A stretch of 64,000 bases of DNA from Rhizobium album (GTDB lineage: Bacteria; Pseudomonadota; Alphaproteobacteria; Rhizobiales; Rhizobiaceae): the NCBI RefSeq assembly GCF_003122325.1, contig NZ_QFBC01000008.1:1-64000 (forward strand), written 5' to 3'. Below, piece after piece: positions 1 to 7,836 of the stretch. The notes beneath the pieces are model-generated. The model did no database searches. It saw only the letters and a list, made by a program, of their open reading frames with translations, and was not told the DNA's origin. The position numbers and the translations under genes were made by a program. How positions within the stretch are numbered: the first letter of the stretch is position 1; every line of letters begins with the position of its first letter.

Positions 1-183
1 TGGAACCAGCCGATCCAGCGTATCCGCGGTCGGATCGAGAAGATCTTCGGGACCTGGAAACGAAGCTACGGTCTGCGCCGGATGCGATGGTGGGGACTTG
101 CAAAGGCAGGCGTGCAAATTCGCCTGACCGCCATCGCCTACAATATGAAACGGGGTTTGCAGATCATTGCCGCGGCCGGATAG
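1..183 (+). CDS. IS5-group transposase, C-terminal fragment (cut by window edge)
   Basis: The frame is open from base 1 to a TAG at 181-183, giving the last 60 residues of a transposase whose start lies left of the window. The pattern RIEKIFGTWKRSYG, then LRRMRWWGLAKAGVQ and AYNMKRG, is the conserved tail of IS5-group DDE transposases. It carries the final acidic residue of the catalytic triad followed by basic DNA-contact residues. I could not identify the terminal inverted repeat to its right, so the element's outer edge is undefined. The fragment shows that an insertion sequence sits at the left border. Whether it is intact cannot be judged from here. Confidence 0.85.
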   Translation, partial: WNQPIQRIRGRIEKIFGTWKRSYGLRRMRWWGLAKAGVQIRLTAIAYNMKRGLQIIAAAG

Positions 184-522
184 GCCGTGGAACCACACGC
201 AGGGCGCTCCGCCGCCCAACCAGGACGCACCAGAGCGCTAAAGGTCAACGCATGCCGCCGAAAGCCTAAGAAAATTCAGGAAATTCAGCCGTCTATAAAT
301 TTCCCCGCACAGGTCTCCTAGCCGTAATCAAGATGAAATTCGACGTTGGTGATCGCGATTGGCCGCGCGCCTGTTGGTAACATTGTCAAGCGCGCTGCCG
401 GTGAAGTCTGGCCGATAACCCAACGATAGCCTCGAATGCTCGTTCGATTTAATTGCTCCCTGACTCTTACTATGCTTTCGGACCACATATGCAGCAGAGT
501 CCGCCTGCATTCTCATCCTCCA
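184..522. other. Gene-poor stretch after the transposase
   Basis: About 340 bases with no convincing gene. The right end of the insertion sequence should lie in the first part, but no inverted repeat could be fixed without the left end. A short leftward frame at 328-516 has no recognisable domain and no clear ribosome site, and I do not call it. Confidence 0.4.
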
Positions 523-798
523 TTAGGTGCGATCATATGTGAATGATGTCAGCAGCGTGGTGACGAAATTACTCGCATTGTCCTTGACAAGCACTTCAGT
601 CCATTCGCTCGTGCCACGCAGCCTTAGGTCGGAATAAATGCTATCGACCGCAGCCTCTTCGATACGCTTGATGTTTGCCAGAAAGGCTTTCTCTCCGTCC
701 GCGTGATACATGTCGCGGATCACCATCCGCAGGATTTCCTGAATCGCGATCTGCCAGGCTGTGTTGATTGCCTGGAGTTCGCCGGGATTGTCTGCCAT
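523..798 (-). CDS. Small hypothetical protein, 91 aa
   Basis: A 91-residue, slightly acidic protein that I do not recognise. It begins MADNPGELQAINTAWQ and is predicted largely helical, with no signal peptide or membrane segment. The ATG at 796-798 is preceded on its strand by GGGAAA at a reasonable distance, which supports both the gene and this start. It stands alone, with the DUF6481 gene upstream on the same strand after a 164-base gap, so it probably has its own promoter. No function is proposed. Confidence 0.55.
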   Translation of the reverse strand: MADNPGELQAINTAWQIAIQEILRMVIRDMYHADGEKAFLANIKRIEEAAVDSIYSDLRLRGTSEWTEVLVKDNASNFVTTLLTSFTYDRT

Positions 799-962
799 GG
801 AGGTTTCCCTTCGGTCTAATGGATCTTTGGTAGCGGTTCATACCGCACTGTCAGTTGCGGATTTGAGCCGGCGGAAAGAGCCCGCCGAAAGCGTCTGGAT
901 TTGTTGGCGCCGCAGGGCCACGCGACCCCCCAACTTCCTCCGGGTGTTCTTAAAGCTGGAGA

Positions 963-1343
963 CTAGGCTCGTCTGGCCTTGCGGTTGGCGTAGCGTCGAT
1001 CGCGCTCGGCCTTGCGGGCGGCCTCGTCTTCGAGCACTCGCGCGATGCGGTTTGTTTCCGCTGCCTCGCGCGCTTCGGTCTCGGCGCGCGCTGCGGCGTC
1101 TGCAGCCGCCTGCCGCTCGGCGGCCTCGGCTGCTTGGCGCTCGGCCTCGTCGCGTTTTATCCGTTCGCGTTCAAGGCGCCGCTCTTCCCTCGCAGCCGCG
1201 ATACTCACCCGCTCTGCTTGTCTCGCCAATCTGGCCGGTTCGTCGGCAGTCCTTGCGGCGCGATAGGCATTCAGGAGAGCGAACTTCGCTTCCGCAGCTG
1301 CAGTACGGCGATCGGAAAGGTCGTTGTTTCTGGTATTCTTCAA
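963..1343 (-). CDS. DUF6481 family protein
   Basis: A 126-residue, highly charged protein. After about residue 45 it is almost entirely Ala/Glu/Arg-rich (EERRLERERIKRDEAERQ and similar), so a long single helix or coiled coil is expected. The N-terminal pattern, with NDLSDRRTAAAEAKFALL near residue 7, fits the DUF6481 family, which is common in Rhizobiales and often sits beside cspA-type genes, as here. Translation appears to start at a TTG (1341-1343) with AGGATAAAG just upstream; no ATG fits. The function of the family is unknown to me. Its place next to two cold-shock genes suggests a stress or RNA-related context, which is inference only. Confidence 0.7.
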   Translation of the reverse strand: MKNTRNNDLSDRRTAAAEAKFALLNAYRAARTADEPARLARQAERVSIAAAREERRLERERIKRDEAERQAAEAAERQAAADAAARAETEAREAAETNRIARVLEDEAARKAERDRRYANRKARRA

Positions 1344-1374
1344 ATCTTTATCCTGAAGAGAATGTTGCGGAAGG

Positions 1375-1599
1375 TCAGACGGACTTGGCCCGTCTGGCGA
1401 GAAGAGAGGCGGTCGCCGCCTCGCGATCGTTCAATTCTTTCGCAAGGCGAGCTTCACGAAGCCGCCGCGTCTTTTCCTCGCGGGCCAGGACGAGGGAATC
1501 GAGTTCCTCGACGGCGCTGTTACGGGCGAAGAATTGCGATTGGGTATTGGCGAAGGCAATCTCCGCCGTCTGGCGGGATTTGCTGTGTGTCTGTGCCAT
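1375..1599 (-). CDS. Small charged hypothetical protein, 74 aa
   Basis: A 74-residue basic protein starting MAQTHSKSRQTAEIAFANTQ and ending in an Arg/Ala/Glu-rich helix. No known domain is recognised. The frame extends upstream to 1701, but that part crosses the intrinsic terminator at 1640-1666, so the internal ATG at 1597-1599 is the better start. It lies 31 bases upstream of the DUF6481 gene on the same strand and shares its charged, helical style, so the two may be co-transcribed. Function unknown. Confidence 0.55.
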   Translation of the reverse strand: MAQTHSKSRQTAEIAFANTQSQFFARNSAVEELDSLVLAREEKTRRLREARLAKELNDREAATASLLARRAKSV

Positions 1600-1639
1600 G
1601 GTTTTTTCCGGATTGGACGCCGCAGGATAACGCGGCAAT

Positions 1640-1666
1640 AAAAAAGGCCAGGCAATCTGCCTGACC
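1640..1666 (-). terminator. Intrinsic terminator downstream of cspA
   Basis: Read leftward, nine bases (1666-1658) pair with 1654-1646 around a 3-base loop, with one G-U pair, and a run of T follows. This is a textbook rho-independent terminator about 70 bases past the stop codon of the leftward cold-shock gene. It separates that gene from the 74-residue gene at 1375-1599. Confidence 0.85.
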
Positions 1667-1733
1667 TTGCTGGTATCATGCTCTCGACAGTGCCAGTACA
1701 TCCGTGGTCAACGGAGAGCGGATACCGGGATGA

Positions 1734-1943
1734 TTAAGCAGCCTGCAGGTTGCAGGCCGACATTTTGCCCGACTTGTTGTCGCGCTCCAGCTCGTAGCCG
1801 ATCTTCTGGCCTTCAACGAGTTCGCGCATTCCGGCGCGTTCGACGGCAGAGATGTGGACGAACGCGTCGGCGCCGCCATTGTCAGGCTGGATGAAGCCGA
1901 AGCCCTTGGTGGAATTGAACCATTTAACTGTGCCAGTGGTCAT
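1734..1943 (-). CDS. cspA: Cold-shock protein, CspA family
   Basis: A 69-residue single cold-shock domain. The RNP1 motif KGFGFI and the RNP2 motif DAFVHIS, which bind single-stranded nucleic acid, are both present, as is the family start [10 protein letters not shown]. CspA-type proteins melt RNA secondary structure and assist translation or antitermination in the cytoplasm. An in-frame ATG lies 15 bases upstream, but the internal one at 1941-1943 has AAAGGG at the right distance and gives the family length. A strong promoter at 2088-2116 predicts a leader of about 135 bases, typical of cold-inducible csp mRNAs. A terminator follows at 1640-1666. Confidence 0.95.
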   Translation of the reverse strand: MTTGTVKWFNSTKGFGFIQPDNGGADAFVHISAVERAGMRELVEGQKIGYELERDNKSGKMSACNLQAA

Positions 1944-2087
1944 GACAAACCCTTTCATAGCAATAAGAGAGCCACAGCGCTCGCGGCGCTGCAGATGTGA
2001 TAGCGATTTTTGAAAGAAAAGGTTCGTTCAGGGCACGGTGCCAAGCGCGCGATAACCAAAGCTAAGCAAGCAAATATCGACAATCAA

Positions 2088-2116
2088 CATATAGGTATCT
2101 CATGTTCGATTGTCAA
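2088..2116 (-). promoter_or_regulatory. Sigma-70-type promoter of cspA
   Basis: On the minus strand the sequence reads TTGACA (2116-2111), a 17-base spacer, then TATATG (2093-2088), close to the housekeeping consensus with ideal spacing. Transcription would start near 2080. That leaves about 135 bases of untranslated leader before the cspA start at 1943, the arrangement expected for a cold-regulated csp transcript. Confidence 0.75.
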
Positions 2117-2537
2117 CTTTTAGTTTTTGCTTTCCGGTATTCTCGGCAACTGGTTGCAATCTCGAGAGGGTTTTCACAGCCGAGATCGCCAGACCTCGCA
2201 GCATGCCATTCGTGGTTTTCGTCATCCATGCTTATCCATGGCAACCTCCACAAACTGCGCCCCTCGGGTCCCGAAGGCTATCGGCAAACCGGTAAACAAC
2301 AGAAAATCAAAAGAAAGCGCTGCCCGTGCTCAACTCTCTTCCGACTTTCGAGCAATCTTGCCGACGGTCAAAGAGGTCAACAGCGAATTGTATGTTATGC
2401 GGTCACGCCAAGAGCGGTTGGGATTTCCAGAGGTGGAGGCCTCTGCCGCAGCGACGAGCGGGCAATTTGCAATGAAATGGACACAATAGCCCACACCAGC
2501 GCTGCCGCTGCTCTGTTGTCCCGTTTCAGCCTGTGTA
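2117..2537. other. Spacer between the two csp genes, with a doubtful small ORF
   Basis: Just over 400 bases, less G+C-rich than the surroundings. A rightward frame at 2238-2489 (MATSTNCAPRVPKAIG..., 83 aa) is the only candidate gene. It has no visible ribosome site and no known domain, so I leave it unconfirmed. No repeat or RNA gene is recognised. Confidence 0.3.
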
Positions 2538-2565
2538 GACCAACGCCCCTGATGGGGCGCTGGTC
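2538..2565 (-). terminator. Hairpin downstream of the second csp gene
   Basis: A 12-base-pair stem with one G-U wobble on each strand reading (2538-2549 with 2554-2565) and a 4-base loop, about 30 bases past the stop of the leftward csp gene. There is no clear T-run beyond it, so it is terminator-like rather than a classical intrinsic terminator. Confidence 0.5.
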
Positions 2566-2595
2566 CAAGGATATGTCATCCTGCAACCCGGTCGA

Positions 2596-2799
2596 TCAAA
2601 GCGAGTTGACGTTTTCTGCCTTCGACTTGCCGGTTTTGCGGTCCTGACCGAGGTCGTAGCTGACCTTCTGTCCGTCCCGAAGCGAGCCTGCGCCCTGCAG
2701 CGCCGAAACATGGACGAACACGTCCGGGCCGCCATTTTCTGGCGTGATGAAGCCGAAGCCCTTGTCCTGATTGAAGAATTTTACCGTACCGGTCGCCAT
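2596..2799 (-). CDS. Cold-shock protein, CspA family (second copy)
   Basis: A 67-residue cold-shock domain protein beginning [18 protein letters not shown], with RNP1 (KGFGFI) and RNP2 (DVFVHVS) intact. Like the neighbour at 1734-1943 it should bind single-stranded RNA or DNA in the cytoplasm. GAGGAC precedes the ATG. The two csp genes point the same way but are separated by about 650 bases. They differ clearly in sequence, for example FFNQDKG against WFNSTKG, so they are diverged paralogues and not a recent tandem copy. Its leader of more than 200 bases contains no promoter I can name. Confidence 0.95.
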   Translation of the reverse strand: MATGTVKFFNQDKGFGFITPENGGPDVFVHVSALQGAGSLRDGQKVSYDLGQDRKTGKSKAENVNSL

Positions 2800-3062
2800 T
2801 ATCGTCCTCGTTGATTGAGCGGCTTACATGCCACGGGCGCAGTTTATTCATCGGCGGACGCTTTCGCAACTTCCCTTTGCCTTTTTGTTGTCTTTGAGCG
2901 GTCGTTCTCACACCTTTTCGCTGTCTTCCCGTTTCTGCCGCGCCGTGGCGACAGCTTTTTTCCGGAATTCCGCTTGTCCGGACATCCGTCGCCATTGTTG
3001 CCATCTTGCGACAGCCATTCATGCCTGTCCGTTCTATGATGTCGCCAAGCGGGGGATGCGGG

Positions 3063-3290
3063 ATGCTGACAGTTTGGCCGAAAGAGGCCCTGACGTCTGA
3101 AACGATGATGTTTCTTCAGTCGATCCTTCTGGATTGGTGCAGGCAAAACGGCGTTGCCGTTATGAGCGACGTGGGTGTCGCCAAGGCGCGCTCCCTGATC
3201 GACTGGTACGAGTTCGGCATCAAGGAGCGCGGCGAACTGTTCAAGCTGCTGTCCGAGGAAATCGGCATGGCTGGTCCGGCCGCGCCGTAA
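3063..3290 (+). CDS. Small hypothetical protein, 75 aa
   Basis: A 75-residue protein with a central segment FLQSILLDWCRQNGVAVMSD and a C-terminal part rich in charged helix. Similar short proteins occur as conserved hypotheticals in rhizobia, but I know no function. The ATG at 3063 follows a purine-rich GGGGG stretch; in-frame ATGs exist upstream (3006, 3036) and downstream (3105), so the start is uncertain. It converges on the itaconate-type operon, whose last gene ends 7 bases away. It has no signal peptide. Confidence 0.55.
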   Translation: MLTVWPKEALTSETMMFLQSILLDWCRQNGVAVMSDVGVAKARSLIDWYEFGIKERGELFKLLSEEIGMAGPAAP

Positions 3291-3297
3291 TTTCGTA

Positions 3298-4140
3298 TCA
3301 GCAATTGGCGATCATCGTCACGCCGCCGGCCTGGTCGGCCATCCAGAGCGACGTTCCGCTTTCCTGCGGGCGCGCATTCAGGGAAATGCGTCCTCCGGCA
3401 AACAGCGGATGAACCGAGCGGAAGGCGAAGTTTTGGGGGATCTCCCCGTTTCGCAATTCTGTCGCCAGGTCGAGGAGCAGGTTTGCCTGCAGCGGTCCGT
3501 GGAAGATCAGTTGCGGATAGTTCTCTTCGTTTTTGACGTAGGGCTCGTCGTAGTGGATGCGGTGGCCGTTAAAGGTGATGGCGGAATAACGGAACAGCAG
3601 GACGGAGGTTGCCTCGATCTTGCGTGTATGCACGGCGGCTTGCGGCGGCGGTGCCGCCGCCGGCTGGCCGGCGGCGCCTGAGGTCTCCAGTTTGCGAAAG
3701 ACCAGGTCCTGGCGTTCGTTCAGCGCTTCCCCCCGCGGTGTCGTGTAGCGATGACGCACGGTGACGAAGATCATCTCGCCGCTGCGCCCGGTCTTGAGCA
3801 CGATGTCCTCGATCGTCGAGCGACGCACCACCTCGTCGCCGATGCGAAAATCGCCGGTAAACGTCAGGTCCCCGCCCGCCCACATGCGCCGGGGAAAAGG
3901 CACCGGTGGCAGGAAGTTGCCGCGTGCCGGATGGCCGTCCGGGCCGATCTGGCTCATCGGCGCGATGTCGGGGGCGAGGCACCAGTGAATGCCGACGGGG
4001 GCTGCCTTGCCTGCTGCCACCGGCTTGTCGATATCCAGCACGGCATTCAGGCTGCTGGCGAGGCGCGGCGTGATGATGTCGGCGATGCTGCGCTCGCGGC
4101 CTGTCCAGCTTTTCAGATAGTCGATATCGACGTCGGTCAT
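3298..4140 (-). CDS. ich: MaoC-like hydratase, probable itaconyl-CoA hydratase
   Basis: A 280-residue protein with the double hot-dog layout of the FAS1-like/MaoC dehydratase family. The N-terminal half carries the substrate-shaping fold. The C-terminal half has the hydratase-2 signature around YSAITFNGHRIHYDEPYV near residue 205, whose Asp/His pair is catalytic in the family. Members include mesaconyl-C4-CoA hydratase and the itaconyl-CoA hydratase that makes citramalyl-CoA. The second reading is favoured because CoA-transferase and citramalyl-CoA lyase genes are in the same cluster. It is the last gene of the leftward operon, 9 bases after the acyl-CoA dehydrogenase, with GAGGAAA before its ATG. 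Confidence 0.8.
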   Translation of the reverse strand: MTDVDIDYLKSWTGRERSIADIITPRLASSLNAVLDIDKPVAAGKAAPVGIHWCLAPDIAPMSQIGPDGHPARGNFLPPVPFPRRMWAGGDLTFTGDFRIGDEVVRRSTIEDIVLKTGRSGEMIFVTVRHRYTTPRGEALNERQDLVFRKLETSGAAGQPAAAPPPQAAVHTRKIEATSVLLFRYSAITFNGHRIHYDEPYVKNEENYPQLIFHGPLQANLLLDLATELRNGEIPQNFAFRSVHPLFAGGRISLNARPQESGTSLWMADQAGGVTMIANC

Positions 4141-4149
4141 GGTATTTCC

Positions 4150-5304
4150 TCAATAGGACCGCGGCAGGCCGAGCACATGTTCGGCGATGAAACTCAGGAT
4201 CAGGTTGGTCGAAATCGGCGCGACCTGATAGAGGCGGGTCTCGCGGAACTTGCGCTCCACGTCATATTCCTCGGCAAAGGCGAAACCGCCATGGGTCTGG
4301 ACGCAGGCCTCGGCCGCCGCCCATGAGGCTTCGGCGGCCAGCATCTTGGCGATGTTGGCCTCTTCGCCGCAGTTCTCGCCCTTTTCATACAGGCCGGCGG
4401 CTTCCGCCACCATCAGTTCGGCGGCACGCATCTGGGCATAGGCGCGGGCGATGGGAAACTGGACGCCCTGATTCTGGCCGATCGGCCGCCCGAAGACCAC
4501 CCGCTCCCTGGAATAATCGCTCGCCTTCCTGATGAACCATTTTGCATCGCCGACACATTCGGCTGCAATCAGGATGCGTTCGGCATTCATGCCGGAAAGA
4601 ATGTAGCGGAACCCCTTGCCTTCCTCGCCGAGAAGGTTTTCCGCCGGAATGCGGACGTTGTCGAAAAACACTTCGGTGGTTGCATGGTTCATCATCGTCC
4701 GGATCGGCCGGATCGTCATGCCGGATTTCGCCGCCTCCTGCATGTCGACGATAAAAACGGAAAGCCCGTCGGTCTTCTTGGCGACCTCATCCTTCGGCGT
4801 GGTGCGGGCCAGAAGCAGCATCAGGTCGGAATATTCCGCCCGCGACGTCCAGATCTTCTGGCCGTTGACGACATAGTGGTCGCCGTCCCGTCTGGCGAAG
4901 GTCTTGAGCGATGTCGTGTCCGTGCCGCTCGATGGTTCGGTGACGCCAAAAGCCTGCAGCCGCAACGCGCCGGTGGCGATCTTCGGCAGGTACTGGCGTT
5001 TCTGCTTGTCGTTGCCGTGCCGCAGGATGGCGCCCATGATGTACATCTGCGCATGGCAGGCGCCGCCGTTGCAGCCGGATCGCTGCACCTCCTCAAGGAT
5101 CGCCGCCGCCGCCGAAAGCGGCAGGCCGGACCCGCCATATTCTTCCGGAATGAGCGCCGAGAGATAACCGGCTTCGGTCAGCGCATTGACGAATTCGCTG
5201 GGGTAGGCGCTTTCCCGTTCAAGCTTCTGCCAGTAGTCGCCCGGAAACCCGGCACAAAGCTTCGCCACTTCCGCTCGAATTTCGGCATAATCTTGAATAG
5301 GCAC
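4150..5304 (-). CDS. Acyl-CoA dehydrogenase of the itaconate-type cluster
   Basis: A 384-residue FAD-dependent acyl-CoA dehydrogenase in the normal three-domain arrangement. FGVTEPSSGTDT near residue 130 contacts the flavin. The C-terminal QTHGGFAFAEEYDVERKFRE holds the region of the catalytic base and the ADP-binding arginine. The GTG at 5302-5304 with AAAGGAAAAG upstream is preferred over a TTG 30 bases earlier. Its substrate is not evident. An equivalent gene sits in the Pseudomonas aeruginosa itaconate operon, where it is not one of the three required steps. It may act on a related branched or methylated C5-CoA. Confidence 0.85.
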   Translation of the reverse strand: MPIQDYAEIRAEVAKLCAGFPGDYWQKLERESAYPSEFVNALTEAGYLSALIPEEYGGSGLPLSAAAAILEEVQRSGCNGGACHAQMYIMGAILRHGNDKQKRQYLPKIATGALRLQAFGVTEPSSGTDTTSLKTFARRDGDHYVVNGQKIWTSRAEYSDLMLLLARTTPKDEVAKKTDGLSVFIVDMQEAAKSGMTIRPIRTMMNHATTEVFFDNVRIPAENLLGEEGKGFRYILSGMNAERILIAAECVGDAKWFIRKASDYSRERVVFGRPIGQNQGVQFPIARAYAQMRAAELMVAEAAGLYEKGENCGEEANIAKMLAAEASWAAAEACVQTHGGFAFAEEYDVERKFRETRLYQVAPISTNLILSFIAEHVLGLPRSY

Positions 5305-5409
5305 GTCTTTTCCTTTCTCTGGGGATGAAGGCAAGACCGAGTCTAGGGGCTGCAGGCTATAACCACAAATACAGATTGGTGAGGCTGAGTATATGAAGAA
5401 TGTATGGCT

Positions 5410-6768
5410 TTAGCCGGCGAGATTACGGATGTCGCCGATCGTTTCTAGGCCGGACAGGCGGGAGAACAGGGCGGATGCGGCATTGCCGAGAACGGGTGTG
5501 GCAAGCGTCATGAACTTCGCCTCGACATCCGCCCTTGCCGGAAACGTGTCCGGTTCGCCGGAGGGGTCCGGGATGGTTCGTTCGATGGTGGCAGCAGTCG
5601 TGCGGACGGTGATGGTTGCACCGAAGGGATGGCGCAGGCCTTCGAGCCGCTCGTCGCGCCGGACATCGATGCGGGCGGTCATCGCTTCGATGTCGGGATT
5701 GCCGAGCAGGGCATAATCGTCCCAGCCGAAGCTGCCCTTGCTCAGCGCCACGGCGGCGGCGAAGGGCATGGAAAACTGCCCGTCCACCACTGTTTTCGGC
5801 CGGCGTTTTTCATCGAGCGGGGCTCCGGTAAGCACGATGCCGTTGGTATGCAGGCCAATCTCGACGGAAAGGATATCGGCCGGGCTCCAGCCGTGATCGC
5901 GCCGCAGCGCCAGCAGGCCATCGACCGCCGCATGCGTATACCGGCAGGCGGGATAGGGTTTCATGCCGATCTTCATCGTTTCGTAGACGTTGCCGAGTGC
6001 GGCGACCGCCAGTTCCGGCCGCGGATTGCCGGTATAGCCGACCAAAAGCCCGTGCTTGCCTTCGATGGCTTCGGCGGCGCCGATAAAATTTTCGCGGGCC
6101 AGCGTGGCGGCGATCAGCCCGTTCATGGCCGCGGCCCCCACCTGGTAGCGCTTGTTCCACGCACCGTTGACGAGGAATTGCAGCGACCCGGCGGCCTGGC
6201 TCGCCGCCACGCCGAAGGCGGAGGCGATCCCGGCCGTATCGAGACCCAGCAGCTTGCCCGCCGCGGCGGCGGCCCCGAAGGTGCCGGCCGTCGCCGTCGG
6301 ATGGAAACCGCGCGCATAGTGGGCCGTCGGATCGAGCGCGTTGCCAAGCCGGCAGCAGACTTCATAACCGGCGACGATTGCCGCCAGCAGATCTTTGCCG
6401 GAGGCGCCGGTCATCTCCGCCGCCGCCAGCGCTGCCGGTACGACCGGCGCGCTCGGATGCAGGGAACTGTCGGAATGGGTGTCGTCGAAATCGAGCGAAT
6501 GGCCGAGCGCGCCGTTCAGCAGCGCAGCCGTTGCCGGGATGTAGCCGCGGGCAAAACCGAAGACGGTTGAATGACCGGGCGCATCCAGACCCAGCCGCGC
6601 CAGCATGCCGAGCAGGCTGGCGGTGGAATCCGCCTCCTTGCCGGCGCGAACGATGCTGCCGATCAGGTCGATGGCGAGGTATTTCGCCCGCTCCGGCACC
6701 GCCGGTGGCAAGTCCGCATAGTCGAGATCCGCCACGTAGCGGGAGAGGGTTTCGGTGATTCCGGCCAT
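5410..6768 (-). CDS. MmgE/PrpD family protein
   Basis: A 452-residue member of the MmgE/PrpD fold, which includes 2-methylcitrate dehydratase and cis-aconitate decarboxylase. Family landmarks are GALGHSLDFDDTH near residue 80, AAAAAGKLLGLD near 165 and KPYPACRYTHAAVDG near 285. It starts one base after the stop of the upstream lyase gene, so translation is probably coupled; an ATG at 6780 overlapping that gene is an alternative start. Because cis-aconitate decarboxylase produces itaconate, its presence here is notable. Dehydration of a tricarboxylate or citramalate-like acid is equally possible. A 105-base gap separates it from the dehydrogenase. Confidence 0.85.
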   Translation of the reverse strand: MAGITETLSRYVADLDYADLPPAVPERAKYLAIDLIGSIVRAGKEADSTASLLGMLARLGLDAPGHSTVFGFARGYIPATAALLNGALGHSLDFDDTHSDSSLHPSAPVVPAALAAAEMTGASGKDLLAAIVAGYEVCCRLGNALDPTAHYARGFHPTATAGTFGAAAAAGKLLGLDTAGIASAFGVAASQAAGSLQFLVNGAWNKRYQVGAAAMNGLIAATLARENFIGAAEAIEGKHGLLVGYTGNPRPELAVAALGNVYETMKIGMKPYPACRYTHAAVDGLLALRRDHGWSPADILSVEIGLHTNGIVLTGAPLDEKRRPKTVVDGQFSMPFAAAVALSKGSFGWDDYALLGNPDIEAMTARIDVRRDERLEGLRHPFGATITVRTTAATIERTIPDPSGEPDTFPARADVEAKFMTLATPVLGNAASALFSRLSGLETIGDIRNLAG

Positions 6769-6769
6769 G

Positions 6770-7603
6770 TTACGATCCATTCGAAAAGCGTTGATGCGCC
6801 CGGACGACCTGCCGCGCACGGGTGAGCACCGGCAGGTCGACCATGGCGCCGTCCACCGCACGTGCTGCACCATCCTCGACGCTGGCGACGATCCGCAGCG
6901 CCCAGGCGAGATCTTCGGCGCCGGGTGCCAATCCCTTGCGGGCCGGTTCGATCTGTCTGGGGTGGATCAGCAGCTTGCCGCCGAAACCGAGCGAGGCACC
7001 ATAACGCATGTCATCCTCGATAAGGGTCGTTTCCCCGATTGCCAGCGTGACACCGTCGATCGGCGTTGGTGCCTTCGCCAGGCGCGCGGCCAGGACGATA
7101 CGGCTGCGGGCGAAAAGCAGCGCCTCGCGATTGTGGGCGCAGCCGAGATCGGCGGCGAAATCGATGGAGCCGAAGGCGAGGCGGTCGGCAGCAACGGCGA
7201 TCTCGTCCACTGCCGAAAGGCCCCTTGCCGATTCGACGATGGCGATGATGGGCATGGGCTCGGGCAAGCGCTTGCGCAGGGCTGCGATATCCGCCGCCGC
7301 TTCCGCTTTCGGCAGTATGACGCCATCGATGGGAAGAGCCGCGATCACGGCGACGTCGCCGTCATGCCAGGCCGTTTCCGCTCCGTTGACGCGAACGAAG
7401 ATCGGCGAAGCCCTGTCCGTATCGCCCAACGCAAGACCCAGTCCGTCGCGCGCGCCCGCCTTGGCGTGTGCCGGCACGGCGTCCTCCAGGTCGATGATCA
7501 CCGCGTCGGCGCCGGATGCGACAGCCTTGGCGAAACGCTCGGGCCGGTCGGCGGGAACGAAGAGAAAGAGGGCGTGGTCTGCAAATCCTGGCAACATGGT
7601 CAT
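6770..7603 (-). CDS. ccl: HpcH/HpaI (CitE-like) lyase, probable citramalyl-CoA lyase
   Basis: About 277 residues with the CitE-like TIM-barrel motifs in order: IIDLEDAV, FVRVNG, VILPKAE, IAIVESARGL, FGSIDFAADLG and LLIHPRQI. The Glu and Asp of the middle motifs bind magnesium, and the early Arg and Asp contact CoA substrates. In the itaconate route this enzyme splits (S)-citramalyl-CoA into acetyl-CoA and pyruvate. It is the first gene of the leftward operon, behind the divergent promoter region holding a LysR-type operator. Candidate starts at 7630, 7612, 7603 and 7597 all lack a strong ribosome site, so the start is uncertain by a few codons. Confidence 0.8.
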   Translation of the reverse strand: MTMLPGFADHALFLFVPADRPERFAKAVASGADAVIIDLEDAVPAHAKAGARDGLGLALGDTDRASPIFVRVNGAETAWHDGDVAVIAALPIDGVILPKAEAAADIAALRKRLPEPMPIIAIVESARGLSAVDEIAVAADRLAFGSIDFAADLGCAHNREALLFARSRIVLAARLAKAPTPIDGVTLAIGETTLIEDDMRYGASLGFGGKLLIHPRQIEPARKGLAPGAEDLAWALRIVASVEDGAARAVDGAMVDLPVLTRARQVVRAHQRFSNGS

Positions 7604-7672
7604 CCGAAACATCCGTGAAAACGGCGCCATTTTCGGTGGTTGCGCCCCGCCAGGCCAATATATTTTTGCTGG

Positions 7673-7701
7673 CGCGCATATAGTCTGCCCGTATATGCGC
7701 G
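7673..7701. promoter_or_regulatory. LysR-type operator between ccl and ict
   Basis: A perfect inverted repeat with 10-base arms CGCGCATATA and TATATGCGCG separated by 9 bases. It contains an exact T-N11-A core (T7681, A7693), the recognition pattern of LysR-type regulators. It lies in the 230-base gap between the divergent lyase operon and the CoA-transferase gene, about 70 bases upstream of one and 135 of the other. It is the obvious target for the LysR protein encoded at 9088-10029. Confidence 0.75.
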
Positions 7702-7836
7702 GACCTTGATGGGATAACTTTCCTGTATGGCCATCCCATTAGAGTGTTATTTGAAGTGATGGCGAAAATCGGCAATGCTGCACGGGCAGGCTGAGGCAAG
7801 TCGGCGCTGACGCAACAAAAACCGGTTGGCAGGACA

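Noticed and set aside
328-516. Leftward 62-codon frame
   Set aside because: No ribosome site, no recognisable domain, and it lies in DNA adjoining an insertion sequence.
963-1343. Possible repeat protein or assembly artefact, from the Ala/Glu/Arg-rich sequence
   Set aside because: The N-terminal pattern and location fit the DUF6481 family, and the DNA shows no exact tandem repeat.
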